Assembly: GCF_008905045.1 (NCBI RefSeq)
Contig: NZ_VWMY01000074.1
Span: 1-46,348 of the forward strand
Direction: 5' to 3'
DNA: 46,348 nucleotides
Source: Streptomyces albicerus
GTDB lineage: Bacteria; Actinomycetota; Actinomycetes; Streptomycetales; Streptomycetaceae
Shown here one piece after another: positions 1 through 8,842 of the stretch; positions within the stretch are counted from its first letter, which is position 1, and each line of letters opens with the position of its first letter. Made by a program: the position numbers and the translations under genes. The notes beneath the pieces are model-generated. The model did not search any database. It was not told the DNA's origin and saw nothing but the letters and a program-made list of their open reading frames with translations.

Positions 1-444
1 CGTCCCCGACGGGCACCCAGCCACTTCCGCGCCCTCTGTACCGCCCTCAACTGACCCCGGCAAGATCGCCAACAGAGTCACGGCATTGCCCCTAGACGCG
101 CAGTTTGTCTCGTGCGCTGTTGTGGTCGGCTGGGAGCAAGTTCTGGGTGTTGCGTGACGGGGATTGAGCATGTTCTGCGGCCCCGGAGCGGAGATGAGAT
201 GGGGGCGGGAGGATGGGCGGGTGCTGTCCCAGGTTCGGGGTCTGACTCATGATTTCTCTGACCGAAGTGTCCTGGTGTCACAGCGTCGGCCGTTGGCCGG
301 GGATGGTGCGTTGCCGGTGCCGGGCCGGCGGGGCGTGTCCCGATAGGGGCCTGCCGATCGCTGTGGCGTCCTCACGATTCTGACCGCCTGCTGCTGCCCG
401 GTACCGGCAGCGCGACGCGGCATCGGACCGGAAGGGGAGCGGGC
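1..444. other. Left-edge region, no supported gene
   Basis: I see no convincing coding region. A short open frame ends at about base 54 and could be the tail of a gene lying outside the window, but it is too short to identify. The rest is the upstream side of the transposase remnant that follows. Confidence 0.4.
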
Positions 445-1535
445 ATGTCCAGTTCGACCATGCCCAGTACGCCGCCTGCTCCGCAGGCTCGCCGCCGTCG
501 CCCTGCGGGGGAGGTGGTGCTGGGAGTGGACACGCATCGGGATGCCCACGTGGCTGCGGTGCTGTCCGTGATGGGGACCGTGCTGGCCACCGACGAGTTC
601 CCGGCTACCGCGGCCGGATACCGCGACTTGCTGAAGTGGGCCAGGAAGTTGGGGGCCGTGCGGCGGGCCGGGGTGGAGGGGACCGGTTCCTTTGGGGCGT
701 CGCTGTCGCGCTATCTGCTGGCCCAGGGCATCGACGTGTTTGATGTGAATTGGATGGACCGGGCTGATCGTCGTCGGCGCGGCAAGTCGGATCCGCTCGA
801 TGCCCAGAACGCGGCGCGAGCCGTGTTGAGCGGGCGACGGGCCGGTGCAGATCGCGAGAATGTACAAACTCACGAAGGCGTCGGCAGTCAAAGCCCGCAC
901 CCAGGCCATCAACCAGCTCAAGTCCGTCCTCATTACCGCTGACCCCGCCTTGCGGGAAGAGCTAGCCGGACTGGGCAATGCCGAACTCTTCCGTACCTGC
1001 GCGCGGTTCGCTGACGTGAGCAGTCGTGAGGAGGTTGGCAAGGAGTCGGCGCTGCAGGCCACTCGGATCACGCTGGGTCTGCTGGCGCGCCGGATCGGAC
1101 AGCTCTCCGAGCAGATCCGGGATGTGGACGCTCGTCTGGCCCGGCTCGTGGAATGTCATGCCCCGCAGCTGCTCGAGGTGGTGGGGGTTGGTCCGGACAC
1201 GGCCGTCGCTCTGCTGATCACGGTGGGGGACAATCCGGAACGCCTGGACAGCGAGGCGTCTTTCGCTGCGCTGTGCGGGGTCAGTCCTGTCGAGCGTTCC
1301 TCGGGACGCCGGCAGTTCCGTCGTCTCAACCGTGGTGGCGACCGTCAGGCCAACGCCGCGCTCCACCGCATCGTATTCACTCGTCTGCGGGTCGACCCGC
1401 GCACTCAGGGCTACTACGAGCGCCGCATCAAGGAGGGAAAGACCCGGCGTGAAATCGTCCGTTGCCTCATTGGGCTACGCGGCACGCGAGGTCTTCCACC
1501 TGGTCAAACAGCTACAGTCGGCACCCCGCTCATAG
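445..1535 (+). pseudogene. IS110-family transposase, inactivated by two frameshifts
   Basis: The N-terminal part (445 to about 845) carries the IS110 DEDD-type nuclease start, LGVDTHRDAHVAAVL, and the later KSDPLDAQNAARAVLSGR block. The reading then moves to a second frame for the middle and C-terminal part (SAVKARTQAINQLKS, LLEVVGVGPDTAVALL, FAALCGVSPVERSSGRRQF, the transposase_20 domain), and to a third frame near 1465 for the ending REVFHLVKQLQSAPRS. Compared with intact IS110 transposases about ten residues are missing at the first break. Two shifts rule out a functional enzyme. IS110 elements lack long terminal inverted repeats and I could not define the element ends. It marks the left end of the cluster as a site of past insertion. 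Confidence 0.85.
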
Positions 1536-1599
1536 GGGCTGTGACGCATTACGTGGAGTGCGTCGTCACCCTCGAGCCACTGCCCGTTCGCCGGTACCT

Positions 1600-1877
1600 C
1601 ACAGCGTGGGCGCCCGCCGCGGGCTGAACTGCGTGACGACCAGGTCTCCCGGCTTGACGGAGGTGACGTGTGTGCCGGTCGCCTCCACCACGCCGAGGAA
1701 CTCGTGTCCCATGGGGCGGCCGGTCCCGGTGGCGGGCATCGGCTTGTACGGTCACAGGTCGCTGCCGCACACGCACGACAGGACGGCGCGCACCACGGCG
1801 TCGGTGGGCTGCTGGACTTTCGGGTCGGGACTATCCTCGATCCGGACGTCCCGGGAGCCGTACAGCACGGCTGCGAC
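1600..1877 (-). pseudogene. Zinc alcohol dehydrogenase, N-terminal fragment
   Basis: On the minus strand this reads AAVLYGSRDVRIEDSPDP followed by AVVRAVLSCVCGSDL, the start of a zinc-dependent (MDR) alcohol dehydrogenase with its first zinc cysteine. A frame change near 1755 then gives a weak continuation resembling PMGHEFLGVVEATG and KPGDLVV. The Rossmann domain and C terminus are absent. It is a decayed fragment next to the IS110 remnant, probably left by transposition or deletion. Confidence 0.7.
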
Positions 1878-1964
1878 TCGACGACACCGAGGAACTCTGC
1901 CCCATGCGCTGGCCGTGCTCGCCGGCCGGCAGGGCAGGGAGCCGTAGGACCACAGGTCGCTGCG
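1878..1964 (-). pseudogene. Second, shorter alcohol dehydrogenase fragment
   Basis: Read on the minus strand with one frame change, this stretch gives RSDLWSYGSLP and then GQRMGQ, matching the GSDLWPY...MGHEFLGVVE region of the dehydrogenase fragment that follows it. It therefore duplicates a part of that gene and is fused directly to its start. There is no start codon or full domain; it is debris of a recombination event. Confidence 0.5.
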
Positions 1965-1970
1965 GCAGTC

Positions 1971-2090
1971 GCGGCGCAGCCCGGGTGTGCAGCGTAGTCC
2001 CGTGTCGGCCAGCTGGCCGACCTCGGCGGGGGTCACCCGAGCGCGGAGGGCGCGCAGGAAGCGGCCCAGCTTGGTGCCCCGCTGGACTGG
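1971..2090 (-). pseudogene. XRE/MmyB-type regulator, N-terminal fragment
   Basis: The minus strand reads KLGRFLRALRARVTPAEVG and then TGLRCTPGLRR, which is the characteristic start of actinobacterial helix-turn-helix regulators of the MmyB-like class (usually LGAFLRARRARVTPAEVGL..RRTPGLRREEVA). The reading breaks off inside the helix-turn-helix and runs straight into the dehydrogenase fragment. In Streptomyces such a regulator often sits divergent from a dehydrogenase, so both pieces may come from one lost gene pair. Confidence 0.6.
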
Positions 2091-2221
2091 TGCTCACGAC
2101 ATCACCTGGACTTTGAAACCGCCTTGGGCTGAGATGGTCTCAAGAGTCGCAGGGCAGAGCGTGGCACCAGGACACCGGAAACGCGAGCCTATAGATGCCT
2201 GACTGAGAGCACGCATTCTGC

Positions 2222-3325
2222 CTATTCAGAACCGAGCTCGACAACTTCGTCCACTTCTGCTTTTCGGGTGCTCAGTTCGGCAACGGCACGCTCCACATCG
2301 TACTGCTCGGCAATTCCTTCATCCTGCCGCATCAGGGAAACCAGGTCCGCCTTGGCGTGGTCCAGTACCCCCATATCCGAATAGGCGGATTTTACCCTGT
2401 CGCTCCATAATCCGATATCCCGGATGATGGGAACGATTCGGCCAAAGAGGAGTGACCGATAGAGAGTGATGAGCTCTGAACTGTCTACGTGCCTCATGCA
2501 CTCGTCGAGCGGCAAGTCCAGCGTTTCGAAGATCTCGCGTCCAGTGAACCTGTCGCGCATCAGGTAAGAGCCTTCGATCACGAACTCCTCCCGCTCGGCT
2601 TTCTCCTTGCTGGTCAGCTCGGAATAGTAATCCTTGAGCGCCAGCCGCCCGAATGCCACGTGTCGAGCTTCGTCCTGCATCACATAGGCGAGGAGTTGCT
2701 TGACAAGCGGCGTGGTGGCCATGTCCCGATAGAGCCCGAAGGCCGCCAGCGCCAGTCCCTCAATCAGTACTTGCATGCCGAGGTAGGGAAGGTCCCAGCG
2801 GCTGTCCGCCAGCGACTCGGCCAGCAGCTTTGCCAGGTCCTGATTGATCGGATAGTACATTCCGATCTTCTCGTGCACGAAGCGACTGAAGAGCTCCATG
2901 TGCCGCGCCTCGTCCATTACTTGAGTTGCGGCATAGAACTTGGAGTCCTGGTCCGGCACCGACTCCACGATCCTGGCGGAGACGGTCAGCGCTCCTTGCT
3001 CGCCGTGGAGGAACTGGCTGAACAGCCAGGAACCGTGATGTCGGTCAATCTCGTCGCGGTCCTTCTGCGACATCTTGTTCCAGATGTCAGATCCGAATAA
3101 TGGCTTGAACTCCGCAGGCAATCCGGCAACGTCGAGAGGATCGACCTCCTTCCCCCAGTCGATACGTTTCTGGGCGTCCCACTGCTTGTCCTTGCCTTTT
3201 TGGTACAACGCAAGCAGCCGGTCCCGACCTCCGTCATAATCCCAGGAGAGACGAGCCGCCCCTGCCATCGGTACATTCCAGGTATCAGTAGAGACTGGGA
3301 CGGAGTAAAGCTCGTATGAACTCAC
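2222..3325 (-). CDS. Diiron ferritin-like oxygenase, cluster left-end copy
   Basis: A soluble protein of about 367 aa with the four-helix diiron signature: an E in FLHGEQGALTVSARIVESVP, the first ExxH in QVMDEARHMELF, an E in LIEGLALAAFG, and the second ExxH in YVMQDEARHVAF. It closely resembles the protein at 32083-33198 over its whole length, so the two are paralogues sitting at opposite ends of the cluster. A GTG at 3325 preceded by a GGGAGG ribosome site is preferred over an upstream ATG at 3439, which would add a low-complexity extension. Such proteins use O2 to oxidise or desaturate small substrates; the substrate here is unknown, but N-oxidation or chain oxidation of the azoxy product fits. 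Its GC content is lower than that of its neighbours, suggesting separate acquisition. Confidence 0.85.
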   Translation of the reverse strand: MSSYELYSVPVSTDTWNVPMAGAARLSWDYDGGRDRLLALYQKGKDKQWDAQKRIDWGKEVDPLDVAGLPAEFKPLFGSDIWNKMSQKDRDEIDRHHGSWLFSQFLHGEQGALTVSARIVESVPDQDSKFYAATQVMDEARHMELFSRFVHEKIGMYYPINQDLAKLLAESLADSRWDLPYLGMQVLIEGLALAAFGLYRDMATTPLVKQLLAYVMQDEARHVAFGRLALKDYYSELTSKEKAEREEFVIEGSYLMRDRFTGREIFETLDLPLDECMRHVDSSELITLYRSLLFGRIVPIIRDIGLWSDRVKSAYSDMGVLDHAKADLVSLMRQDEGIAEQYDVERAVAELSTRKAEVDEVVELGSE

Positions 3326-3593
3326 GGAGTGGCCTCCCTCGGCCGAGTGATCATCTGCATCTCGTGGTGCGCGGGCGCCGTACTGGTAAGGGGCGGCCAT
3401 GACGAGAGGTCGATAGTCATCGGGCTGGATGGCCAGCACCGGTCTCAGCCGTCAGGGTTCTTCGCCAGCGCTTGCTCGGCCCCGAGCGACAGGATGTGTA
3501 TGGCTCTGGGACAGGCCCGAATCGTGTGCATGGACCCGCCAACCAACGCTGCCCGCAGGCGTAGCGATGGGGCGGCCCGACGTCTCCGGCCGC

Positions 3594-4277
3594 TCAGGCT
3601 TTGTTCAGCCGTGCGCCCAGGGCACGGATGATCTCGGTGCCGAGGACGGCCTGGCCTCGGGCGTTGAGATGGATGCCGTCGGTGCTCCAGACCGACTCTT
3701 CGCGCCCCGTCGGGTGGCTCTGCATGTCGACGTAGACGGCGTCCAGGCGCTCCGACACCGACCGCATTCGCTGCGACAGTACTGCGAGGCGCTCACGGGC
3801 CACGTCCCGGTACCGCGCGTCGAAGTGCGGGTTGCCGATGATGTCGAAGAAGCCGGAGGTCACCAGCGTGCCGCCGACTTCGCGCAGCGGCGTGAAGAGG
3901 GCTTTGAGTTCGCGCTCCGCGGCGTCCGGGTCGAAGACCTTGCGCAGGCCGTCGTTGCCTCCGCACAGCGCGATCACCAGGTCGGGCTTGAAGTCCAGCG
4001 CGGGCTGCAGCTGGCTCTCGCGTACCTGCGAGGTCACCAGGTCGCGCTGTCCCAGGTTGAGGTGTACCAGGTCCGGCCGTACCTCGCGGAGGGCGGCGAT
4101 CACCAGGCTCGACCAGGGCTCGGAGCGGTAGCCGCGGCGCGGCTCGCTGATGCCCTGGGCGACGCTGTCACCGACGATCACCATCCGGGACCAAGGGGCC
4201 CCCCGAAGCATCGCCGCTCCCTCGGCCGGTGACATCACATGAGGGTCGTTGTACTCCGTCACGTCGACCGTTTCCAC
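3594..4277 (-). CDS. SGNH/GDSL-family hydrolase
   Basis: About 227 aa. Block I is RMVIVGDSVAQG with the nucleophile serine, block III is ALCGGNDGL (the GxND asparagine), and block V is STDGIHLNARG with the catalytic Asp and His, so the catalytic set is complete. No signal peptide is visible, so it probably acts in the cytoplasm as an esterase or deacylase. The GTG at 4277 has a GGGAGGA ribosome site seven bases upstream and is preferred to an ATG at 4325. It runs toward the diiron gene and is preceded by the methyltransferase gene on the same strand. A paralogue with a damaged active site lies at 15738-16427. Natural substrate unknown; hydrolysis of an ester or acyl intermediate of the pathway is an inference. 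Confidence 0.85.
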   Translation of the reverse strand: METVDVTEYNDPHVMSPAEGAAMLRGAPWSRMVIVGDSVAQGISEPRRGYRSEPWSSLVIAALREVRPDLVHLNLGQRDLVTSQVRESQLQPALDFKPDLVIALCGGNDGLRKVFDPDAAERELKALFTPLREVGGTLVTSGFFDIIGNPHFDARYRDVARERLAVLSQRMRSVSERLDAVYVDMQSHPTGREESVWSTDGIHLNARGQAVLGTEIIRALGARLNKA

Positions 4278-4424
4278 GTCCAAGTCCTCCCGTGAGCCCT
4301 GTGTCCTACCGATCAACAGTGGCACCCGACAACCGCGCCCCGCTGGCGGAAAAGCGACATCATCGCTGTGCCGCGTCCCTGGCGGCGCAGGCCTCGCGGC
4401 GCTGTCCCTCGCCCGCCGCTCTCT

Positions 4425-4997
4425 CTACCCCTTGCGGGCGCGGAAGCGGATGCTGTGGCCGCGGCGGTCCCGTTCCACGACGGCGTGGTCGAACCCGGCG
4501 GCGGTCAGCCGCTCCCTGAAACCTTCGGGGCCGACGACGTTCATGGTGTCGCCGAGGTGCAACAGCCGGAACGGCAGCGTCAGTTGGCTGTCACTGCCGG
4601 CGAACACACCACCCGGCCGCAGCACCCGGAACGCCTCGGCGAGCAGCCGGTCCTGGAGCGTGCTGGTCGGCACGTGATGCAGCATCGTGAAGCACACCAC
4701 GGCGGAGAAGCCGCCGTCGGGCAGCGGCATCGCGGAGGCGTCCCCCTGCAGGATGCGCGCCCGACCGCCCCAATACCGTTCGAGCCGCACCGCTGTCTCC
4801 CCATCGATCTCCAGCGCAGTGAGCTTGGGGACGCGTTCGACGAGGGCGCGGAGGTTGGCGCCGTACCCGGGGCCCAGTTCGAGAACGCTCTCGCCGAGCT
4901 CGACGCCCTCGAGCGCCCAAGGCAGGATCTGCCGCTCCGTGCACCTGGCCCACATCCGTGAACTGCACAGCGCGCGGTGTGCCTTGTTCATTGGCAT
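4425..4997 (-). CDS. Class I SAM-dependent methyltransferase
   Basis: 190 aa, a compact Rossmann methyltransferase. Motif I is VLELGPGYGANL, the acidic end of strand two is ALEIDGE, the adenine-side motif is GDASAMPLPDGGFSAVVCF, and the post-motif is FRVLRPGGVF. It begins MPMNKAHRALC, so translation may start at either of the first two methionines (4997 or 4991). It is divergent from the acyl ligase gene and shares a 170-bp control region with it. Small-molecule O- or N-methylation is the likely role, for example methyl ester formation on the product as reported for some lipidic azoxy compounds, but the substrate cannot be read from the sequence. Confidence 0.85.
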   Translation of the reverse strand: MPMNKAHRALCSSRMWARCTERQILPWALEGVELGESVLELGPGYGANLRALVERVPKLTALEIDGETAVRLERYWGGRARILQGDASAMPLPDGGFSAVVCFTMLHHVPTSTLQDRLLAEAFRVLRPGGVFAGSDSQLTLPFRLLHLGDTMNVVGPEGFRERLTAAGFDHAVVERDRRGHSIRFRARKG

Positions 4998-5045
4998 GCG
5001 CCGACGCTAACGCCGGGCGCACTGTCGCCCGCTGACATCGGCGCG

Positions 5046-5076
5046 CCAGCGCAATCTCAGCGCGCTGCCCTACGGT
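5046..5076 (+). promoter_or_regulatory. Candidate SARP operator and -10 of the acyl ligase promoter
   Basis: CCAG at 5046 and TCAG at 5057 start exactly 11 bp apart, and both continue CGC. A -10-like hexamer, TACGGT, follows at 5071, seven bases after the second heptamer. SARP activators of Streptomyces bind direct heptameric repeats with 11-bp spacing just upstream of the -10. The same YCAG repeat recurs before 7061 and 21643. Confidence 0.6.
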
Positions 5077-5169
5077 CCCGTGGGTCCGGCACGTCGACGC
5101 CGGGCTCATCCGACGGGCCCAGTGCGTCACCACCCGGCCGTATCCGGCCACAGACCTCTGGGGACGCGC

Positions 5170-6864
5170 ATGACCACCCACACGACAGACTCCCGTCCCG
5201 GCTTCCTCACCGACTACGCGCCCACCCGCTTCCGGCGCAGCCTCTGGCCCTTCTCCCGGGTGCCCGCCACCGGACGTATCGGAGAGGTGTGGCACCTGGC
5301 AGCGCGAAACCACCCCGGGCAGCGCGTGATCGTCGATCGGGCTCCGGACGTCGACCCGGAAGGGCCGCTGGAGCGCACCTACCCCGAGTGGGCCGCGCTG
5401 GTGGACGACTTGGCGGGACGGCTGTACGCCATGGGCGTACGGGAGTGGGACCGCGTCGCCGTCGTGAAGCGCAACCATCTGGATATCTCGCTGCTGGCCT
5501 CCGCCGCGGCGCGCATCGGTGCCGTACCGGCACTGATCTCCGACAACCACGCGCCGGACACGCTCGCCGTGCTCCTCGAACGCCTGGAGCGCCCTTACGT
5601 GGTGACCGACCGCCGGGCCCTGGACGCGATGGGGCTCGACACGGGGACCGTCGCCAAGCTGGCCGAGCGGGCCGCGTGCGTCGACGGTGCACCCGCCGAC
5701 CGTCCTGATGTGCTCGACTTTGGCGGACTGCGGGGCGGGCCCGCGCCCGCGAGGCGGCTGCGGGCGTACGACGAGCCCATGGTCATAACCCACACCTCGG
5801 GCACCACCGGTGTGCCCAAGCTGGTGCTGCACTCGGCCGCCTCCCTCTACTCCCTGGGGCTGGTGGAAGCCGAGCGGTGGCCGGTGTTCCGGCTGCGCGT
5901 GGACGACACCGTGGCCTTCTGCCAGCCGTACTCGCACCAGCGGGTGATCACCGGTCTGCTGCCGCTGACCACGGTGGGGCCGAAACTTCTGATGCTGTCG
6001 GACCCTCAGGGTCCCAGGCTGCGTGAGTTGTTGGTGCAGCACGCCCCCACCCTCGTGGAGACCCTGCCCAACGCCTTTCTCGCGTGGGAGGACCTCGCCA
6101 GGGACCCCGGCAAGCCGTTCCGCAGGGTGCGCGTGTTCGTGAACTCCTTCGACGCGATACACACCCGGACGATCCGCGCCTTTCTGGCGGCCACCAGCCG
6201 CAGGTTCCCGGTGTGGGTCCAGTCGTGGAGCCAGACCGAGGCGGGCGCCGTGGCGATCCGGCCCTACATCCGCAGGTCCGTGCGACGTCGTGGCCACCGG
6301 CCTCCCCCCACCCAGATGCTGGGATGGCCGGTGCCCGGGTTCGGCAGGCTGCGCGCCGTGGACCCGGCGACGGGCGCGGCGGTGCCGCACGGCGAGGTGG
6401 GGCTGATCCAGTTCTCCGCTCCCGGCCGCTGCCTCACCTACGTCGGGGAGCGCGCACGCCATGACCTCAAACGCCAGGGCGACTGGTGGAACCTGGGAGA
6501 CATGGCGGTTATCAACCGCTGGGGCGCGGTGCGCCTCATCGACCGCGAGGTGGACCGCATTCCCGGTGCCAGCGCCCTGGAGATCGAGGACGTACTCCTG
6601 GACCGTCTGCCCAGCACGACGGAAGTCATTGTGCTGTCCGTCCAAGACGGCCTCCCGCAGCCCGTGTACAGCACGCGGCACGACGTCCCCGTCGACCCGG
6701 CCGAGTGGCGTACCGCCACGGCCGGACTGCCGGAGCTGGCCGAGCCCCTCCAGATCCGCTGGGACGAATTCCCCCGCACCGCGACCTGGAAGGTGCGCCG
6801 CGTGATGCTCCGCGAGCAGCTGATCGCGGGCACGTCGGGAATTGGCTACGGCCAGTGGACCTGA
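5170..6864 (+). CDS. AMP-forming acyl-CoA/acyl-ACP ligase
   Basis: 564 aa from the ATG at 5170, which follows a GGGGA ribosome site. It is an ANL-superfamily adenylating enzyme. The P-loop-like A3 motif is ITHTSGTTGVPKL (near residue 200), A5 is WSQTEAG, A7/A8 are WWNLGDMAVINRWGAVRLIDREVDRI, and the C-terminal catalytic lysine lies in PRTATWKVRR, so the enzyme looks intact. These enzymes activate a carboxylate with ATP and load it on CoA or a carrier protein. Here it could activate a fatty acid starter or the carboxylate of the seryl-derived part. It has its own promoter with a putative SARP operator and is followed by a 196-bp gap before the carbamoyltransferase. Confidence 0.9.
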   Translation: MTTHTTDSRPGFLTDYAPTRFRRSLWPFSRVPATGRIGEVWHLAARNHPGQRVIVDRAPDVDPEGPLERTYPEWAALVDDLAGRLYAMGVREWDRVAVVKRNHLDISLLASAAARIGAVPALISDNHAPDTLAVLLERLERPYVVTDRRALDAMGLDTGTVAKLAERAACVDGAPADRPDVLDFGGLRGGPAPARRLRAYDEPMVITHTSGTTGVPKLVLHSAASLYSLGLVEAERWPVFRLRVDDTVAFCQPYSHQRVITGLLPLTTVGPKLLMLSDPQGPRLRELLVQHAPTLVETLPNAFLAWEDLARDPGKPFRRVRVFVNSFDAIHTRTIRAFLAATSRRFPVWVQSWSQTEAGAVAIRPYIRRSVRRRGHRPPPTQMLGWPVPGFGRLRAVDPATGAAVPHGEVGLIQFSAPGRCLTYVGERARHDLKRQGDWWNLGDMAVINRWGAVRLIDREVDRIPGASALEIEDVLLDRLPSTTEVIVLSVQDGLPQPVYSTRHDVPVDPAEWRTATAGLPELAEPLQIRWDEFPRTATWKVRRVMLREQLIAGTSGIGYGQWT

Positions 6865-6956
6865 CGCCATGGCCGATGGCCCCGGCCCGGCGACCCATGG
6901 GCTCGCCCCGGTGGCCCGAGGCGTGCGCGGCCACGCCGATGGCTGAGGTACCCGTC

Positions 6957-6985
6957 TCAGTTGAATCTCAGAGCCGTTCCAGCCG
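6957..6985 (+). promoter_or_regulatory. Triple 11-bp repeat, candidate SARP operator
   Basis: TCAG at 6957, TCAG at 6968 and CCAG at 6979 lie on an exact 11-bp spacing, about 75 bp upstream of the carbamoyltransferase start. This is the arrangement bound by SARP regulators (direct heptamers on one helix face next to RNA polymerase). A weak -10-like sequence follows near 6991. The identical motif and spacing occur at 21546-21571. Confidence 0.75.
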
Positions 6986-7060
6986 GAAGTTGAACGATGA
7001 GCCCGAGGTAGTACCCCGTCGCACTGATGGTGCGTCACCCCGTCATCTAAGGAGCCCGGT

Positions 7061-8842
7061 GTGATTGTCCTTGGCTACAACGGCTTTACCAATGGTGCCG
7101 ACACATTCGGGCGGCTGTATGGAGCGACCGGGATCGACCGGCACAGCATCCTGGGTCACGACGCGGCCGTCGCGCTGTCCGTGGACGGGGAGTTGGTGGC
7201 CGCCGTCGAGGAGGAGCGGCTGAACCGGGAGAAGAAGACCTCCGACTTTCCGGCGAACTCCCTGCGGTGGTGCCTCAACATCGCCGATGTGCGCCTGGAC
7301 CAGGTCGACGCCATCGCGTTCCCTTGGTCGTTCTCCTCCGATGTCGTGAATGCGATGATCCAGGACATCAGCGGCAGTGGCTTGCCCGTCGAGCAGAAGT
7401 TCGACCGGCTCAGGCGGTTCGGTGAGCTCTATGGAGGGCTGGTCAGCAAGGAGGCACTGCACGCCGACTTCAAGCAGCGGACCGGCTACGACCTGCCGGC
7501 GGAGAAGCTCGTCCCCGTGCCGCACCACTTGGCCCATCTGATGTGCGGCTACTACCTGTCCGGGGAGCGGGACGCGGCGTTCATGGTGAGCGACGGCCGC
7601 GCCGAGCGGCTCTCCTCCGTCATGGGCGAGGTGCGGGACGGGGAGGTTCGGCTCTTCGAGAAGTCGGCCATCAGTGTCAACCACTCCCTCGCCCTGCTCT
7701 TCGGGGAGATCACCCGCTATCTCGGCTTCATGCCCAACAATGACGAGTACAAGGTGATGGGACTGGCGGCCTTCGCCCCGCCCCCGTCGGACAACCCTCT
7801 CCTCCGACACGTGGTCGAACTGCACGAGGACGGCCGCTACACCCTCGCTCTCGCCAACGACCCCAGTGGCACCCGCGGCTACTACCCTCTCCTGGACCGG
7901 CTCTTCGGCGGCGACGAACGACGCCGTGAGGAGACGGAGTTCCGCGCCACGGTGGCCGCCGCCGCGCAGCAGATGGTCGAGGTGGTCACCGCGCACCAAC
8001 TGCGCGCCCTGGAGGCCGACACCGATCTGACTCGGATGATCTACGAGGGCGGCCTCGCCCTCAACTGCGTCAACAACGCCAAGCTCCTGGAGAACTCCCG
8101 CTTCACCGACATCCACGTCAGCTTCGGCGCGAGCGACCCGGGCGTGGCCATCGGCGCCGCCGTCTACGCGGGCAGGCTCAAGGGGCGATCCCGCCCGATT
8201 CCCGCCACCCCGTATCTTGGCCCTTCGTACGACGACGGGCAGATGCTCCGCGCGCTGCACGAGCACGCCGACCGGGTCGAGTGGACCGAGCTCGACGAGG
8301 AGGCGGTGGCCGAGCAGACCGCCAAGCTGCTCAGCGAGAAGACCGTCGTCGGCTGGTTCCAAGGTCGCGCCGAGTACGGCCCGCGAGCCCTGGGCAATCG
8401 CAGCATCCTCGCGAACCCCGGGTTCGCCGACATCAAGGACATCATCAATATCCGGGTTAAGCACCGGGAGCCGTTCCGTCCCTTCGCTCCGGTCGTCCTG
8501 GAGTCCGAGGCGGAGCGGGTCTTCGAGATGGGCAAGAAGGCGTCATCGCCGTACATGACGTTCGTCTTCCCGGTGCGGCCCGAGTTCCACGACGTCATTC
8601 CCGGCGCCATGCACGTGGACGGCACCTCCAGGGCGCAGACCGTCACTGCGGAGTCGAACCCGAAGCTGGCCGAACTGCTCCGCAACTTCACGGAGTTGAC
8701 CGGGGTGCCGTGTCTGGTGAACACGTCGTTCAACGTCGCCGGTGAGCCGATCGTCTGCTCGCCGACCGACGCACTCGGCTGCTTCCTCCACACCGAGATC
8801 GACTGTCTGGTCCTCGGGCGTTTCCTGGTCGTCAAGAAATGA
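7061..8842 (+). CDS. NodU/CmcH-type O-carbamoyltransferase
   Basis: 593 aa, full length for the family. The N-terminal Kae1/ASKHA-like half has GHDAAVALSVDG, the catalytic-type histidines in VPHHLAHLMCGYY, GEITRYLGFMPNNDEYKVMGLAAF and GGLALNCVNNAKL. The C-terminal half has FQGRAEYGPRALGNRSIL and NTSFNVAGEPIVC. The family makes a carbamoyl-adenylate from carbamoyl phosphate and ATP and transfers the carbamoyl group to a hydroxyl. Start GTG at 7061 follows AAGGAG at 7049-7054. The gene overlaps the next one by ATGA. It heads an operon reaching at least to the MmgE/PrpD gene, so carbamoylation of the azoxy product or of a seryl hydroxyl is plausible. Confidence 0.93.
   Translation: MIVLGYNGFTNGADTFGRLYGATGIDRHSILGHDAAVALSVDGELVAAVEEERLNREKKTSDFPANSLRWCLNIADVRLDQVDAIAFPWSFSSDVVNAMIQDISGSGLPVEQKFDRLRRFGELYGGLVSKEALHADFKQRTGYDLPAEKLVPVPHHLAHLMCGYYLSGERDAAFMVSDGRAERLSSVMGEVRDGEVRLFEKSAISVNHSLALLFGEITRYLGFMPNNDEYKVMGLAAFAPPPSDNPLLRHVVELHEDGRYTLALANDPSGTRGYYPLLDRLFGGDERRREETEFRATVAAAAQQMVEVVTAHQLRALEADTDLTRMIYEGGLALNCVNNAKLLENSRFTDIHVSFGASDPGVAIGAAVYAGRLKGRSRPIPATPYLGPSYDDGQMLRALHEHADRVEWTELDEEAVAEQTAKLLSEKTVVGWFQGRAEYGPRALGNRSILANPGFADIKDIINIRVKHREPFRPFAPVVLESEAERVFEMGKKASSPYMTFVFPVRPEFHDVIPGAMHVDGTSRAQTVTAESNPKLAELLRNFTELTGVPCLVNTSFNVAGEPIVCSPTDALGCFLHTEIDCLVLGRFLVVKK

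Noticed and set aside
4591..7038. Very long open frame (815 codons) on the minus strand opposite the acyl ligase gene
   Set aside because: It is antisense to a clear adenylating enzyme and reads as Arg/Gly/Pro/His-rich sequence without motifs, typical of antisense frames in high-GC DNA.
7043..8464. 473-codon minus-strand frame opposite the carbamoyltransferase
   Set aside because: Same reason: no motifs, complement of a well-supported gene.
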